Positions 24,743-34,399 are shown, counted from the stretch's first letter. The stretch: DNA of 64,000 bases from CAVOEB01 sp965249645 (GCA_965249645.1 CBDFML010000012.1:1550001-1614000); one strand, 5' to 3'. The notes: generated by a model not told the origin, from the sequence alone. Numbers and translations: made by a program.

Positions 24743-25904
24743 TGCGGCGCCCAAGACCGAAAATGAAATTGCCGTCCACGTGATTACGGGATTTCTGGGC
24801 AGCGGCAAGACGACCCTGCTGCAGCGCTTGCTGAATTCGCCCGACCTTGGCGACACGGCAGTGCTTATCAATGAGTTTGGCGAAATCGGTCTCGACCATC
24901 TGCTTCTCGAGCAGGTCGACGAGGATATCGTGATGCTCGAAAGCGGTTGCGTATGCTGCACAATCCGGGGCGATCTCGGCGTTGCGATACGCGACCTGCT
25001 TGCGCGCCGTGACTCGGGCGCCATCCCGCCGTTTCGACGCCTGGTCATCGAAACCACGGGCCTCGCAGACCCGGTGCCCATTCTTTACACGCTGATGACC
25101 GAACCGGGCGTGAACGACCGTTGCACCTTGGCCAGCGTGATCACGACTGTCGATGCCGTGAACGGTGCCCTGCACCTTGCTCGCCAGCCGGAATCGGCGA
25201 AGCAGGCGGCCGTTGCCGACCGCCTCGTCATGACCAAGACCGACATCGCCGATCCGAGCGAAACGGTTGCTCTGGAGGCGCGGCTCGCGCGTCTGAACCC
25301 TTCCGCCCGGATCCTTCACGCGCCGTTTTCCGAGTTCGACGCGGATGCGCTGTTGGCCGGCAGCACATACGATCCGGAAGCAAAGGGCGCCGATGTCCGC
25401 CACTGGCTCGACGAGGAAGCCTATGGCGAGGGTGGCGATCACGATCACCACCATGCGATCGACGTCAACCGACACGACGAGCATATCGGAGCCTTTTGCC
25501 TCACCTTCGACGAACCGATCGACTGGACTGCCTTTGGCGTCTGGCTCACCATGCTGCTACATCGGCGCGGCGAGGACGTGCTCCGCGTCAAAGGCTTGCT
25601 CAATGTGGACGATGCGCTGGCGGGACCGGTTGTGGTCCACGGCGTCCAGCATGTCATTCATCCGCCTACGCATCTCGACGCGTGGCCGGATGAAGACCGG
25701 CGCTCGCGCCTGGTATTCATCACGCGCGACATCGGGCGCGAAGAAATCGAGGCGTCGCTTTCGACGTTTAACGCCATGGCAGACGCGGGCACAGGAGCCG
25801 ATTCTCCTGAGGCACCGTGGCAACGCCCCCGCACCTCAAGCGCGGGCCGTTCGATCGGCGGCCGTCCTGTGCGCCGGCCTGGCGCGCCGGCCTGGATGAA
25901 ATAG
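24735..25904 (+). CDS. CobW/COG0523-family GTP-binding metallochaperone
   Basis: A 389-residue G3E GTPase. Walker A GFLGSGKT is residues 19-26, the metal-binding CxCC motif is Cys72/74/75 in SGCVCCTIRGD, and the guanine motif is TKTD. A histidine-rich loop (GDHDHHHAIDVNRHDEH) is followed by the CobW C-terminal domain. Family members deliver or insert Zn, Co or other metals into client enzymes. The start at 24735 overlaps the upstream small gene; an earlier in-frame start at 24615 would lie fully inside that gene and is rejected. The Arg/Pro-rich C-terminal tail is low-complexity. Client unknown. Confidence 0.9.
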   Translation: MIDAAPKTENEIAVHVITGFLGSGKTTLLQRLLNSPDLGDTAVLINEFGEIGLDHLLLEQVDEDIVMLESGCVCCTIRGDLGVAIRDLLARRDSGAIPPFRRLVIETTGLADPVPILYTLMTEPGVNDRCTLASVITTVDAVNGALHLARQPESAKQAAVADRLVMTKTDIADPSETVALEARLARLNPSARILHAPFSEFDADALLAGSTYDPEAKGADVRHWLDEEAYGEGGDHDHHHAIDVNRHDEHIGAFCLTFDEPIDWTAFGVWLTMLLHRRGEDVLRVKGLLNVDDALAGPVVVHGVQHVIHPPTHLDAWPDEDRRSRLVFITRDIGREEIEASLSTFNAMADAGTGADSPEAPWQRPRTSSAGRSIGGRPVRRPGAPAWMK

Positions 25905-25914
25905 CCGGTGAGCC

Positions 25915-26664
25915 CTAGGGCAGTGCCGTAACACCGCCGTCGACGATCAGCTCGGTTCCCGTGATGTACGACGCCTTGTCGGACAGCAGGAAGGATATCG
26001 CGTTGGCCATGTCATCCGCGTTTCCGATCCGGCCGATCGGCACGAAGTCCGCGACCGCCTTTTGAGTTGCCTCGTCGCCGACCCAGCGATCCTGCATAGG
26101 GGTGAAACATGGCCCCGGATAAATCACGTTCGAACGTATTTGATCCTTCGCATACTGGATAGCGATTGATTTCGACAGCGCGACGAGACCCGCTTTCGAG
26201 GTCTGGTAGCCTTCCTGGGGAGCAGTATCGCCGCGCAGACACTGAACGGTCGAAATGTGAACCATCGATCCGCCCCCGGATTTCTGCATCAGGGGAATCG
26301 CATGCTTGGCAAACTGCAGCGGGCCACGCAGATTGATTTCCAGAACCCGGTCGAAGACATCCAGATCGAGATCGACCAGCCCCCTATCCTTGCCGAATAA
26401 AAGCACGGCGGCGGAATTTACGAGGTGATCCAGCCGGCCGGCCCGCTCATACGATTCGTGGACCGTCTTCGAGACGAACGCATCGTCCGAGACATCGCCA
26501 TTGACGTAGGTGACCTTGTCACCATAGGCATCCAACGACGCAGGCTTTTCTTTCAAATCAACACCCGTAACGGTGGCGCCCGCTTCGAGCAGTTGCAACG
26601 CCGTCGCTAGACCCATGCCGCCGCCGGTACCTGTCACAACCGCGTTATGTCCAGAAAAACTCAT
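25915..26664 (-). CDS. SDR family oxidoreductase
   Basis: A 249-residue classical SDR beginning at MSFSGHNAVVTG, with the glycine motif TGTGGGMG, NSAAV in place of NNAG, Ser in HISTVQC, and YQTSK as the Tyr-x-x-x-Lys pair. The longer frame up to 26760 adds an unrelated Arg-rich leader and is not used. The protein ends with the family-typical DGGVTALP. The gene converges on cobW with 10 bases between stops. Substrate unknown. Confidence 0.9.
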   Translation of the reverse strand: MSFSGHNAVVTGTGGGMGLATALQLLEAGATVTGVDLKEKPASLDAYGDKVTYVNGDVSDDAFVSKTVHESYERAGRLDHLVNSAAVLLFGKDRGLVDLDLDVFDRVLEINLRGPLQFAKHAIPLMQKSGGGSMVHISTVQCLRGDTAPQEGYQTSKAGLVALSKSIAIQYAKDQIRSNVIYPGPCFTPMQDRWVGDEATQKAVADFVPIGRIGNADDMANAISFLLSDKASYITGTELIVDGGVTALP

Positions 26665-26822
26665 CCTGATACCCTTTTCCGATCCTTTTCGACGCGGCAA
26701 CCAGACCCGAGCCCCGGCGTTCACAATCCTTGGCCCACCCATCACTGTCAAGCGCGCCAAAAGGCGGACAACGCCGGTCTTTCGCGCTAGACTTTAGGCT
26801 GCAAAACGACCACGGAAAATCC

Positions 26823-27560
26823 ATGCCAACCACGCGCAATTCGCTCGATCGATTTGTCCGCGACACCCCGAACCGGGGGCTGGGAACCTGTACGGACATT
26901 GAGGCGCTCGAATGCCTGCTCGATGTCGACGGACGCACGCTCGTCGATGTCGGTTGCGGCGATGGCGCGCTCGCGCGATTGCTCGCGGAGCGTGGCGCCG
27001 AGGTCATCGGGCTTGAGCCCGATCCGGTACAAGTGAAACAGAACCTCAACGCACCCGCGACTCCCGGTGTAACCCTGGCCGAAACCGACGGTCGATCGAT
27101 CCCGATGAGTGACGACACCGCCGACGGCGTAATCTTCTCTCGCTCGTTGCATCATGTGCCCGTTGCGGAAATGCCGGCGATGCTGGGTGAGGCCCGTCGG
27201 ATCCTACGGAACGACGGCGGCGTACTCTACATCCTCGAACCGATTGCCGAGGGCGATTGCTTTCACGCCATGCAGCCGTTTCACGATGAAACCCAAGTCC
27301 GCGCCGACGCGTACAGGGCCTTGAAGTCTCTGGTGCCTGACTCATTCGCGCGAGAGCAGGAATTTCACTACACCCTGCCTGTCCGCTTCACCAGCTTCGA
27401 CGTGTTTGAGGAAAGGATGGCAGCCGGCGCGAGCTTTAACCAATACCAGCCCGAGGACATCGCTACCGACGAGGTCCGCGCACGCTTCGAGCTTGGCCGA
27501 AGCGACGACGGGTACCGTTTCGCCCAGCCCATGCGGATCAACCTCCTGCAAGCCGTTTGA
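26823..27560 (+). CDS. Class I SAM-dependent methyltransferase
   Basis: A 245-residue Rossmann-like methyltransferase: motif I VDVGCGDGALARLLAERG, an acidic residue after strand 2 (IGLEPDP), and the DGVIFSRSLHHVP region corresponding to post-motif II in the methyltransferase_11 type. The substrate is unknown. It is followed by a methylenetetrahydrofolate-reductase gene on the same strand after 114 bases, which hints at one-carbon metabolism but may be coincidental. The ATG at 26823 is chosen because upstream codons overlap the SDR promoter region. Confidence 0.85.
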   Translation: MPTTRNSLDRFVRDTPNRGLGTCTDIEALECLLDVDGRTLVDVGCGDGALARLLAERGAEVIGLEPDPVQVKQNLNAPATPGVTLAETDGRSIPMSDDTADGVIFSRSLHHVPVAEMPAMLGEARRILRNDGGVLYILEPIAEGDCFHAMQPFHDETQVRADAYRALKSLVPDSFAREQEFHYTLPVRFTSFDVFEERMAAGASFNQYQPEDIATDEVRARFELGRSDDGYRFAQPMRINLLQAV

Positions 27561-27674
27561 CCCGAACGCCGCGGCAATAAAACCGTTGCGCGTCGGGGCA
27601 CATTGCCTAACATCCGCCAGCGACGCTGCACGAGAACAATGCCCGCCTGGTCAATTGAACGAAATGCTGTTGTG

Positions 27675-28622
27675 ATGAATGTCATTCCCGAAAGCCGGCT
27701 CATGCAAGTTCTCTCGGCGGGTGCCTTCGCGGTTACCGCCGAGGCGGTTCCACCCTTGTCGGGCGGCGCTGGCCGACTGATCGAGGAAACATCGCGCCTG
27801 AAGGGGTTGGCCGATGCGGTCAACGTGACCGATGGCGCGGGCGCGCATGTCCAGATGGCTGCACTGGCGGCGGCCGCTTTGCTTGTACGCGAAGGGATCG
27901 AACCGGTGCTACAGCTCACCTGCCGCGACCGCAACCGTCTCGCCCTGCAGGCCGACCTGGTGGGAGCATGGGCCCTTGGTGTCCGTAATATTTTGTGTCT
28001 GCGCGGCGACGATCCTACAGCAGGCGATCAACCGGAATCCATGCCCGTCTTCGACCTCGACACCCAGGCCTTACTCGCGACCGCTGCGCGCATGCGAGAA
28101 GACGGCAAATTGCCCGCCCCCTCGGATCGCGAGGTCGACGAGGCGCCCCGATATTTTATCGGGGCCGCGGATTTGCCTGTCGATCCGGAGCCCGGTTGGA
28201 GGCCCGAGGCGCTTCAGCGCAAGATCGGCTTGGGTGCGGAATTCGTCCAGACTCAGTTCTGCTTTGATATTGGAATCGTGGAGCGCTATGTCGCTTGTCT
28301 GCGCGACGAGGGGATTACCGAGAATTTGTCAATGCTTATTGGTATAGGCCCCATTCCGTCCGCAAATTCGGCGCGCTGGATGCGCGAAAATCTATTTGGC
28401 GTCAAGATCCCTGACACTCTGATAGACCGGCTCGAAGGTGCCGCCGATCCCAAGGCAGAGGGTCGTCGCATTTGTGTCGAACTCATGCAACAGATGTGTG
28501 AGATCGACGGTATCGCCGGCGTTCACCTCATGGCACCCCGCCGACGCGAAGAAATTCCTGAAATCATCGAGGATTCCGGCGTTCTCTCTGACCGCGATGC
28601 GGCCCTGAGTCAACGACCATGA
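27675..28622 (+). CDS. Methylenetetrahydrofolate reductase (NAD(P)H/FAD type)
   Basis: A 315-residue TIM-barrel protein with MTHFR features: an N-terminal TAEAVPP active-site Glu region, NVTDGAGAHVQM, LQLTCRDRNRLALQADL, GVRNILCLRGDDP, AEFVQTQFCFD and a late IAGVHLMAPRR. It would reduce 5,10-methylene- to 5-methyl-tetrahydrofolate, or act in the reverse sense in demethylating organisms. It overlaps pepN by four bases (ATGA), so the two are coupled. The ATG at 27675 is preferred to an upstream start at 27603. Sequence variation from housekeeping MetF suggests it may be an accessory copy. Confidence 0.88.
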   Translation: MNVIPESRLMQVLSAGAFAVTAEAVPPLSGGAGRLIEETSRLKGLADAVNVTDGAGAHVQMAALAAAALLVREGIEPVLQLTCRDRNRLALQADLVGAWALGVRNILCLRGDDPTAGDQPESMPVFDLDTQALLATAARMREDGKLPAPSDREVDEAPRYFIGAADLPVDPEPGWRPEALQRKIGLGAEFVQTQFCFDIGIVERYVACLRDEGITENLSMLIGIGPIPSANSARWMRENLFGVKIPDTLIDRLEGAADPKAEGRRICVELMQQMCEIDGIAGVHLMAPRRREEIPEIIEDSGVLSDRDAALSQRP

Positions 28623-31252
28623 CGGACCAGGAGCCGCGGACGATCCACCGGAAGGACTATCGCCCGCCCGATTATCTCATCGATGCCATCGATCTGGCTT
28701 TTGACCTCGATGAGGCGACAACCCGAGTGACCTCGCACCTCACCGTGCGACGCAACCATGACGGCAACCGACCGCTCATCCTCGACGGCGTTGATCTGCG
28801 CTTGATTTCGCTACGCGTCAACGGTGAAATCCTCGACGACGATTCCTACCAAGTGAATGACGAATCCCTGACCCTCCCGGACCTGCCTGCCGCTTTTACG
28901 CTGGACATCGAAACCGAAATCAAACCGCAAGACAACACTTCGCTCGAGGGGCTTTACAAATCGTCAGGCACGTTCTGCACCCAGTGTGAGGCCGAAGGGT
29001 TTCGAAAGATTACCTATTATCTCGACCGGCCTGACGTCATGGCCCGGTTCTCGACGACCATCACGGCAGCCAAGACGCTCTATCCAGTTCTGTTGTCGAA
29101 CGGAAACCTCGAAAGCAGCGAGGAACTTGGCGACGGCCGTCATCGGACACGCTGGAAAGACCCCTTTCCCAAACCGTCCTATCTGTTCGCGCTTGTCGCG
29201 GGCGACCTTGTCGCGCTCGAGGACAAATTCATCACCCGGTCGGACCGGGACGTAGCGCTCCGAATTTACGTCGAACCGGGCAACCAGAATCAATGCGCCC
29301 ACGCCATGGATTCTCTCAAGCGGTCCATGGCTTGGGATGAAGAACGATTTGGTCGGGAATACGACCTGGATATCTTCATGATCGTAGCCGTCGGCGATTT
29401 CAATATGGGGGCAATGGAAAACAAGGGCCTCAACATATTCAACACGAAATATGTGCTGGCTGACATGGACACGGCCACGGACGACGATTTCGAAAATATC
29501 GAGAGCGTGATCGGCCACGAATACTTCCACAACTGGTCCGGCAACCGCGTGACCTGCCGCGACTGGTTCCAGCTAAGCCTGAAAGAAGGCCTCACGATCT
29601 TCCGAGATCAGGAATTCTCGTCGGACATGGGATCTCGCGCGGTCAAACGCATCACCGATGTCGCTCGTTTGCGGGCGACCCAGTTCCCCGAGGATGCCGG
29701 GCCGATCGCCCACCCCGTACACCCGGATTCCTATATTGAAATCAATAACTTCTACACAACAACCGTCTATGAGAAGGGCGGCGAGATCGTGCGGATGGTT
29801 CAGACCCTGATCGGGCAGGAGGCGTTCCGTAACGGGTTAGACCTGTACTTCGAACGCCATGACGGCCAAGCCGTGACATGTGACGACTTCGTTGCGGCGA
29901 TGGAGGTGGCGTCCGGCCGCGATCTAACGCAATTTCGCCGTTGGTATACCCAGGCCGGCACGCCGCAGATTGATGTAGCAACGCATTTCGACAAAGCCCG
30001 CGGCTGCTACCGTATCCGGTTAAGCCAGAGCTGCCCGCCGACACCCGGGCAGCAAGATAAAGAGCCGCTGCACATTCCCGTCGCCGTCGGGCTGTTGGAT
30101 CCGCAGGGTGAGAACCTGCCCATGCAGCTTGCCGGGGAAAGATCGGCGCCGAGCACCCCGACCCGGATTCTCGAACTCACGGACCCAACGCAAGAATTCG
30201 AGTTCGCCGGGATTGCGGCGGAGCCCACCGCCTCTCTGCTGCGCAATTTCTCGGCGCCCGTAAAGCTCAATTATTCCCGCTCGGACGAGGAACTCTCTTT
30301 CCTCATGGGGCACGATCCCGACCCCTTCAACCGTTGGGAGGCCGGACAACAATATGCCGTCAATGTCATACTTCAGCGGTTGCCACGAGGCGACAATTAC
30401 CAACCCCTCGAATCACGATTTTGCGACTCTTTCGCCGCCATCCTGGGCAACCCGACCCTCGATCCCGCTTTCCGCGCAGCGGCACTCACCTTGCCGTCGG
30501 AAGTCTATCTCGGTGAATGCGTGGACCAGATCGACGTCGACGGAATTCACCATGCGCGTCAGTTCGTCCGGAGGTCGCTGGCTGAGACCTTGCGCGAACC
30601 CCTAGAGCGGCTCTACGAGACGTGCCAGGGACCATCGGTGACGGGGATCGATTCCACGTCCATCGGGCTGAGGCGTGCGAAAAACAGGGCACTCGATTTT
30701 CTCGCCTCTCTTGACGGCAGCGAGTCGACGGCCCGTTGCGTTGAGCAATTTGATCAAGCCGAGAACATGACCGACCGGATTGCTGCCCTAAGCCTCTTGG
30801 CGGACAGTGACGCCGCGAAACGCAACAGCGCGCTGGCGGAGTTTTACGACCGTTGGAAGGATAATCCCCTGGTCATCGACAAGTGGTTCAGCCTGCAGGC
30901 CATGTCACGCCGTGACGACACGCTGGAGGTCGTGACGCGGCTGCTTGATCACCCGGATTTCAACTTCCGAAATCCCAATCGGTTCCGATCCCTGGTTTCG
31001 GCCTTCGCCGTCGCCAACCGAATTCGTTTTCACGAGGCAAGCGGCGCCGGTTACCGATTCCTCGCCGACCAAATCCTTAGGCTCGACCCGCTTAACCCGC
31101 AAGTCGCGGCGCGATCCGTCGGCGTCCTCGGGCGATGGAGACGCTTTGACCCGGCCCGCCAAGCGTTGATGAAGAGCGAACTCGAGCGGATTTTGAGTAG
31201 CGCTCGGTTATCCAAAGACGTGTACGAGATCGCGTCAAAGTGTCTAAGCTGA
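28619..31252 (+). CDS. pepN: Aminopeptidase N (M1 family)
   Basis: An 877-residue M1 zinc aminopeptidase of usual bacterial PepN length. The exopeptidase motif GAMEN lies in FNMGAMENKGL, the zinc site HEYFH is residues 300-304 with the third ligand Glu323 in LKEGL, and the catalytic Tyr region is NFYTTTVYEKGGEIVRM. Ig-like and helical C-terminal domains follow (DUF3458 type). It removes N-terminal residues from peptides in the cytoplasm. Translationally coupled to the MTHFR gene. Confidence 0.96.
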   Translation: MTDQEPRTIHRKDYRPPDYLIDAIDLAFDLDEATTRVTSHLTVRRNHDGNRPLILDGVDLRLISLRVNGEILDDDSYQVNDESLTLPDLPAAFTLDIETEIKPQDNTSLEGLYKSSGTFCTQCEAEGFRKITYYLDRPDVMARFSTTITAAKTLYPVLLSNGNLESSEELGDGRHRTRWKDPFPKPSYLFALVAGDLVALEDKFITRSDRDVALRIYVEPGNQNQCAHAMDSLKRSMAWDEERFGREYDLDIFMIVAVGDFNMGAMENKGLNIFNTKYVLADMDTATDDDFENIESVIGHEYFHNWSGNRVTCRDWFQLSLKEGLTIFRDQEFSSDMGSRAVKRITDVARLRATQFPEDAGPIAHPVHPDSYIEINNFYTTTVYEKGGEIVRMVQTLIGQEAFRNGLDLYFERHDGQAVTCDDFVAAMEVASGRDLTQFRRWYTQAGTPQIDVATHFDKARGCYRIRLSQSCPPTPGQQDKEPLHIPVAVGLLDPQGENLPMQLAGERSAPSTPTRILELTDPTQEFEFAGIAAEPTASLLRNFSAPVKLNYSRSDEELSFLMGHDPDPFNRWEAGQQYAVNVILQRLPRGDNYQPLESRFCDSFAAILGNPTLDPAFRAAALTLPSEVYLGECVDQIDVDGIHHARQFVRRSLAETLREPLERLYETCQGPSVTGIDSTSIGLRRAKNRALDFLASLDGSESTARCVEQFDQAENMTDRIAALSLLADSDAAKRNSALAEFYDRWKDNPLVIDKWFSLQAMSRRDDTLEVVTRLLDHPDFNFRNPNRFRSLVSAFAVANRIRFHEASGAGYRFLADQILRLDPLNPQVAARSVGVLGRWRRFDPARQALMKSELERILSSARLSKDVYEIASKCLS

Positions 31253-31500
31253 CCGCCGAACCTGCGCTACATAACAGTGCCTGACATGGGTGCGCTTCCC
31301 GCCCCCGTTAAGGCGCCGACCTATCAGATACCGCGACGATCAGAGACAAAGAGGCCGTTGTAACGCCTGACCGCCAGATAGCGAGACGTCCTGTTTCTCC
31401 CCGTCAAACGCGGCTCTAAAAATTCCGATATCACCCCTCACCAATACGCGGCATGCGACTAGGTTATAGGCTCGCAAACGACCCGGACTTCCGGTATGTC

Positions 31501-32298
31501 ATGGCTATGTCCCGTATCGATATTTACGGCACCGAACTCGACTGTGACTGGCTGGGTCCCTCGCCCGCCGAAGCCCCGACGCTTGTCCTCCTGCATGAAG
31601 GGCTGGGCTCGATCGCCCTGTGGAAAGAGGTACCCCAGCGTCTCGCAGAGGCAACAGGCTGTGGCGTGCTCGTGTACAGCCGACAAGGATATGGTCACTC
31701 ATCCCCGCTGACCGGGCACCGCCCTGTCGACTATATGCACCGCGAAGCCCGCGAGGTCCTTCCGCCGCTGCTGGATCATTTCGCCGTACGCCGCCCGGTG
31801 CTTGTCGGCCACAGCGACGGGGCGTCAATCGCCTTGATCTTTGCGGGATGCTTTCCGAATATTCCAGTCGGCCTCGTGCTCGAAGCACCTCACGTATTCG
31901 TCGAAGACATCACAATTGCCGGTATCGAAGAAGTGCGAGCAACGTACCAGACGTCCGACTTGTCCAAAAAACTTGGCCGCTATCACGGTGATGTCGATGC
32001 AGCATTCTGGGGATGGAACGATATTTGGCTCGATCCGGCTTTTCGCGGTTGGAACATCGAAGAATATTTACCAGCCGTCGTTTGCCCCGCCCTTCAAATT
32101 CAAGGACAGAACGATCAATACGCCACCCGTGCTCAGCTCGACGCCATCGTCTCCGGCATACCTGGGCCGGTTGAGACCGTTGTTCTCGACGATTGCGCCC
32201 ACAGTCCGCACCACGAACAACCGCTCGCGACGATCGAGGCGATTTCGGCGTTTGTCACCCGCCTCTACGCTGACGACAGCCTCTTCGAGGCCTCATGA
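31501..32298 (+). CDS. Alpha/beta hydrolase
   Basis: An alpha/beta-hydrolase-fold protein of 265 residues. It has an oxyanion/N-terminal motif LLHEGLGS, nucleophile elbow GHSDGAS, an acid in GQNDQYA and a histidine in DCAHSPHHEQP. Such proteins are esterases, lactonases or C-C hydrolases; the substrate is not evident. Start choice is uncertain: ATGs at 31453, 31501 and 31507 are all in frame and none has a strong ribosome site. The preceding 248 bases hold no recognised gene. Confidence 0.87.
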   Translation: MAMSRIDIYGTELDCDWLGPSPAEAPTLVLLHEGLGSIALWKEVPQRLAEATGCGVLVYSRQGYGHSSPLTGHRPVDYMHREAREVLPPLLDHFAVRRPVLVGHSDGASIALIFAGCFPNIPVGLVLEAPHVFVEDITIAGIEEVRATYQTSDLSKKLGRYHGDVDAAFWGWNDIWLDPAFRGWNIEEYLPAVVCPALQIQGQNDQYATRAQLDAIVSGIPGPVETVVLDDCAHSPHHEQPLATIEAISAFVTRLYADDSLFEAS

Positions 32299-32384
32299 GT
32301 TCCACGACGGTCGCGATCACCGGGGTCGTGTCAGTCGCGCAGAAAGGTGCTGTGATTATCAGTGCCTATTCGCGGGGTGGCCAC

Positions 32385-33575
32385 CTACCACCACAGCATC
32401 GGGGCGGGTGTCAGGAGTTCCGTGCCCTCGCCGGTAACCAGGATATTCTGCTCGAAGCCTGCTGCGCCGACACCCTCCTTGCCCAGAAACGACTCGATTC
32501 CAAACACCATGTTTTCTTCAACGCGGTCGTCCGGTGCGCACATTTGCGTGCCGATGTATGGATCTTCCCAGAATAACCCGAGCCCGTGGCCATAAAGCGG
32601 CCATTGCTCTGACGTCTGATCGCCGCCGCCGCCAACCTCGCGCGTCATGCGCTCGCCCATCTTGGCGATCTCCATGATGGTCATGCCGGGACGCACCTCG
32701 CCGATCAGAGTGTCGACGATATTGGCCGCCGCTTCGACCAACTCGCGCTGTGAATCACTCGGCTTGCCGCCACAAACGGCGGTACGACCCGGATCGAGAT
32801 AGTAGCCCTGGTGAATCGGACCCAGAAGCCAGCCACGCACGAGGTCGCCCTGGGAGGGCGCATCCGTGGCATAGCCCGTGAGCGGCTGCCGACACCAGAA
32901 ATGCATCGTATCGCCATGATTGCTGGGCAACATCAGATAGGTCCCGCCGCTGCGGATGATCTCGCCCGCCGCGTCGGCCGCGGAATCACATTCGCGCTTA
33001 CCCGTCGTCAATCCTTCCATGTAGCGGATGATCGCGCGGGTCGCGATTTCGCCGCCCTCTCGGTAGCAGTCGAGCTCACGAGCGGTTTTGATTTTACGAA
33101 CCTGCTGCACTAGATCGTTTTCTTCCCGCCAGATGATCCCGGGCGTCACATCCAAGAGCTCCCGAGCGTAAGTGTGAGGCAGAAAGTCAGTCCCGACGAG
33201 CGCGACTTCACCGTCGATTTTGCGCGCCTTCAGCGCTTCCGCAATGCCCTGGATCGGATTGTAATGATCGGTCACGTTCTCGATCGCAAATAGATCGTCC
33301 CGCCGGCCCGGTAAATCCACATGCAACTCCGGATCGCCGGTCTGGGAGAGAATCAAGGCGCAGAACGCCCGGCCGGTGAGCAATTGATTGTCCGGCTCCT
33401 GACCCGACGCGCTGGAGTAATAGTTGGTCAGGTAAAGCGTATCCTGACCGCGCTCGTGACCGCCGGCGCCGCGGCCCCAGATCACGGCCGTCTCATAGCC
33501 GCGCCGCTTCATCTCGGCCAGAACACGTTCGCGACGCGTCTCGTATTCCTCTACAGGAAAATAACGATCAACCAT
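32385..33575 (-). CDS. M24-family (creatinase/Xaa-Pro peptidase-like) protein with altered metal site
   Basis: A 396-residue pita-bread-fold protein with an N-terminal creatinase-like domain and a C-terminal catalytic domain. Recognisable ligands are the Asp in YLDPGRT, His in YGHGLGLFW, Glu in FGIESFLG and the last Glu in GFEQNILVT. The position where M24 peptidases have the first Asp (VxxD before the Tyr-containing loop) reads VRGWLLG, so one metal ligand is missing. The start at 33575 has GGGAGG upstream. It directly follows the Pot-type ABC operon on the same strand (48-base gap after the permease stop). Peptidase, creatinase-like or lyase activity are all possible. Confidence 0.83.
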   Translation of the reverse strand: MVDRYFPVEEYETRRERVLAEMKRRGYETAVIWGRGAGGHERGQDTLYLTNYYSSASGQEPDNQLLTGRAFCALILSQTGDPELHVDLPGRRDDLFAIENVTDHYNPIQGIAEALKARKIDGEVALVGTDFLPHTYARELLDVTPGIIWREENDLVQQVRKIKTARELDCYREGGEIATRAIIRYMEGLTTGKRECDSAADAAGEIIRSGGTYLMLPSNHGDTMHFWCRQPLTGYATDAPSQGDLVRGWLLGPIHQGYYLDPGRTAVCGGKPSDSQRELVEAAANIVDTLIGEVRPGMTIMEIAKMGERMTREVGGGGDQTSEQWPLYGHGLGLFWEDPYIGTQMCAPDDRVEENMVFGIESFLGKEGVGAAGFEQNILVTGEGTELLTPAPMLWW

Positions 33576-33622
33576 CTTGCTTCCCTCCCCGGCCGGACGA
33601 ATGCCGCCACGGCCCTTGATGC

Positions 33623-34399
33623 CTAGCCTCGATATTTCGTGGCCCACATGGCAATGAGCGATGATGTAATCGTCAACCCGATTAACATGGTTGCTATGGC
33701 GTTGATCGTCGGATCGGTCTGGGTGCGGATCATGCCCCAGATGAATGTCGGCAGGGTATTGCCGCCGGATATGGTGAAAAACGTGATGATAAAATCATCG
33801 AGTGACAGCGCCATCGCGATAAACGCGGCGCCGATGATTGACGGACGCACGATCGGCATGGTCACCGTAAAGAAGGCGCGTAACGGCGAGGCGCCAAGGT
33901 CGCGGGCGCTCTCGACGGTCGCATAATCGAACCCGATCATGCGGGCATGAACGATCAGAATTACGAAAGGCTGCGTAAAGACCAGGTGGCTCAAGATGAC
34001 CGTGAACACGCTCAGCTTCATGCCCACCCCGACATAGAACACCATCAGCGCGAGGCCCACCACCAGCGGCGGCACCATAACGGGCGCTGCCAACGCAAAC
34101 ATCGTGGGCATCGAAACCTTCGGAGTCATGCGAACCAGCGCCAACGCGGCCATCGTGCCGCAAACCGTTGAGATGGCGCCGACGGAACTCGAGACGATCA
34201 GGCTGTTGGAGAAAGCATCCCAGAAATACGGGTTTTCGAAGAGCGCGCGATACCACTTGAAGGAAACCCCACCCATCGGAAAATTCGTAACGGCCGAGTT
34301 TCCGAACGAAAACAGGATGACCAGAGCGAGCGGGGTCAGCAGAAACAGAAATACGATCCCGCCCCAGGCGCGCCACAAGAAGGTATACACGCCCGTCAT
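33623..34399 (-). CDS. Polyamine-type ABC transporter permease (PotC-like)
   Basis: A 258-residue inner-membrane permease with about six hydrophobic segments and the EAA loop (ESARDLGASPLRAFFTVTMP) that contacts the ATPase. It fits the PotC/YdcV subfamily. The true start at 34399 overlaps the stop of the PotB-like gene by four bases. It is the last gene of a four-gene unit: binding protein, ATPase, PotB-like, PotC-like, all with ATGA overlaps. Confidence 0.9.
   Translation of the reverse strand: MTGVYTFLWRAWGGIVFLFLLTPLALVILFSFGNSAVTNFPMGGVSFKWYRALFENPYFWDAFSNSLIVSSSVGAISTVCGTMAALALVRMTPKVSMPTMFALAAPVMVPPLVVGLALMVFYVGVGMKLSVFTVILSHLVFTQPFVILIVHARMIGFDYATVESARDLGASPLRAFFTVTMPIVRPSIIGAAFIAMALSLDDFIITFFTISGGNTLPTFIWGMIRTQTDPTINAIATMLIGLTITSSLIAMWATKYRG

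Noticed and set aside
32385..33575. M24 protein considered as DMSP lyase DddP
   Set aside because: DddP carries a distinct Asp-x-Asp metal-site motif that is not present here.
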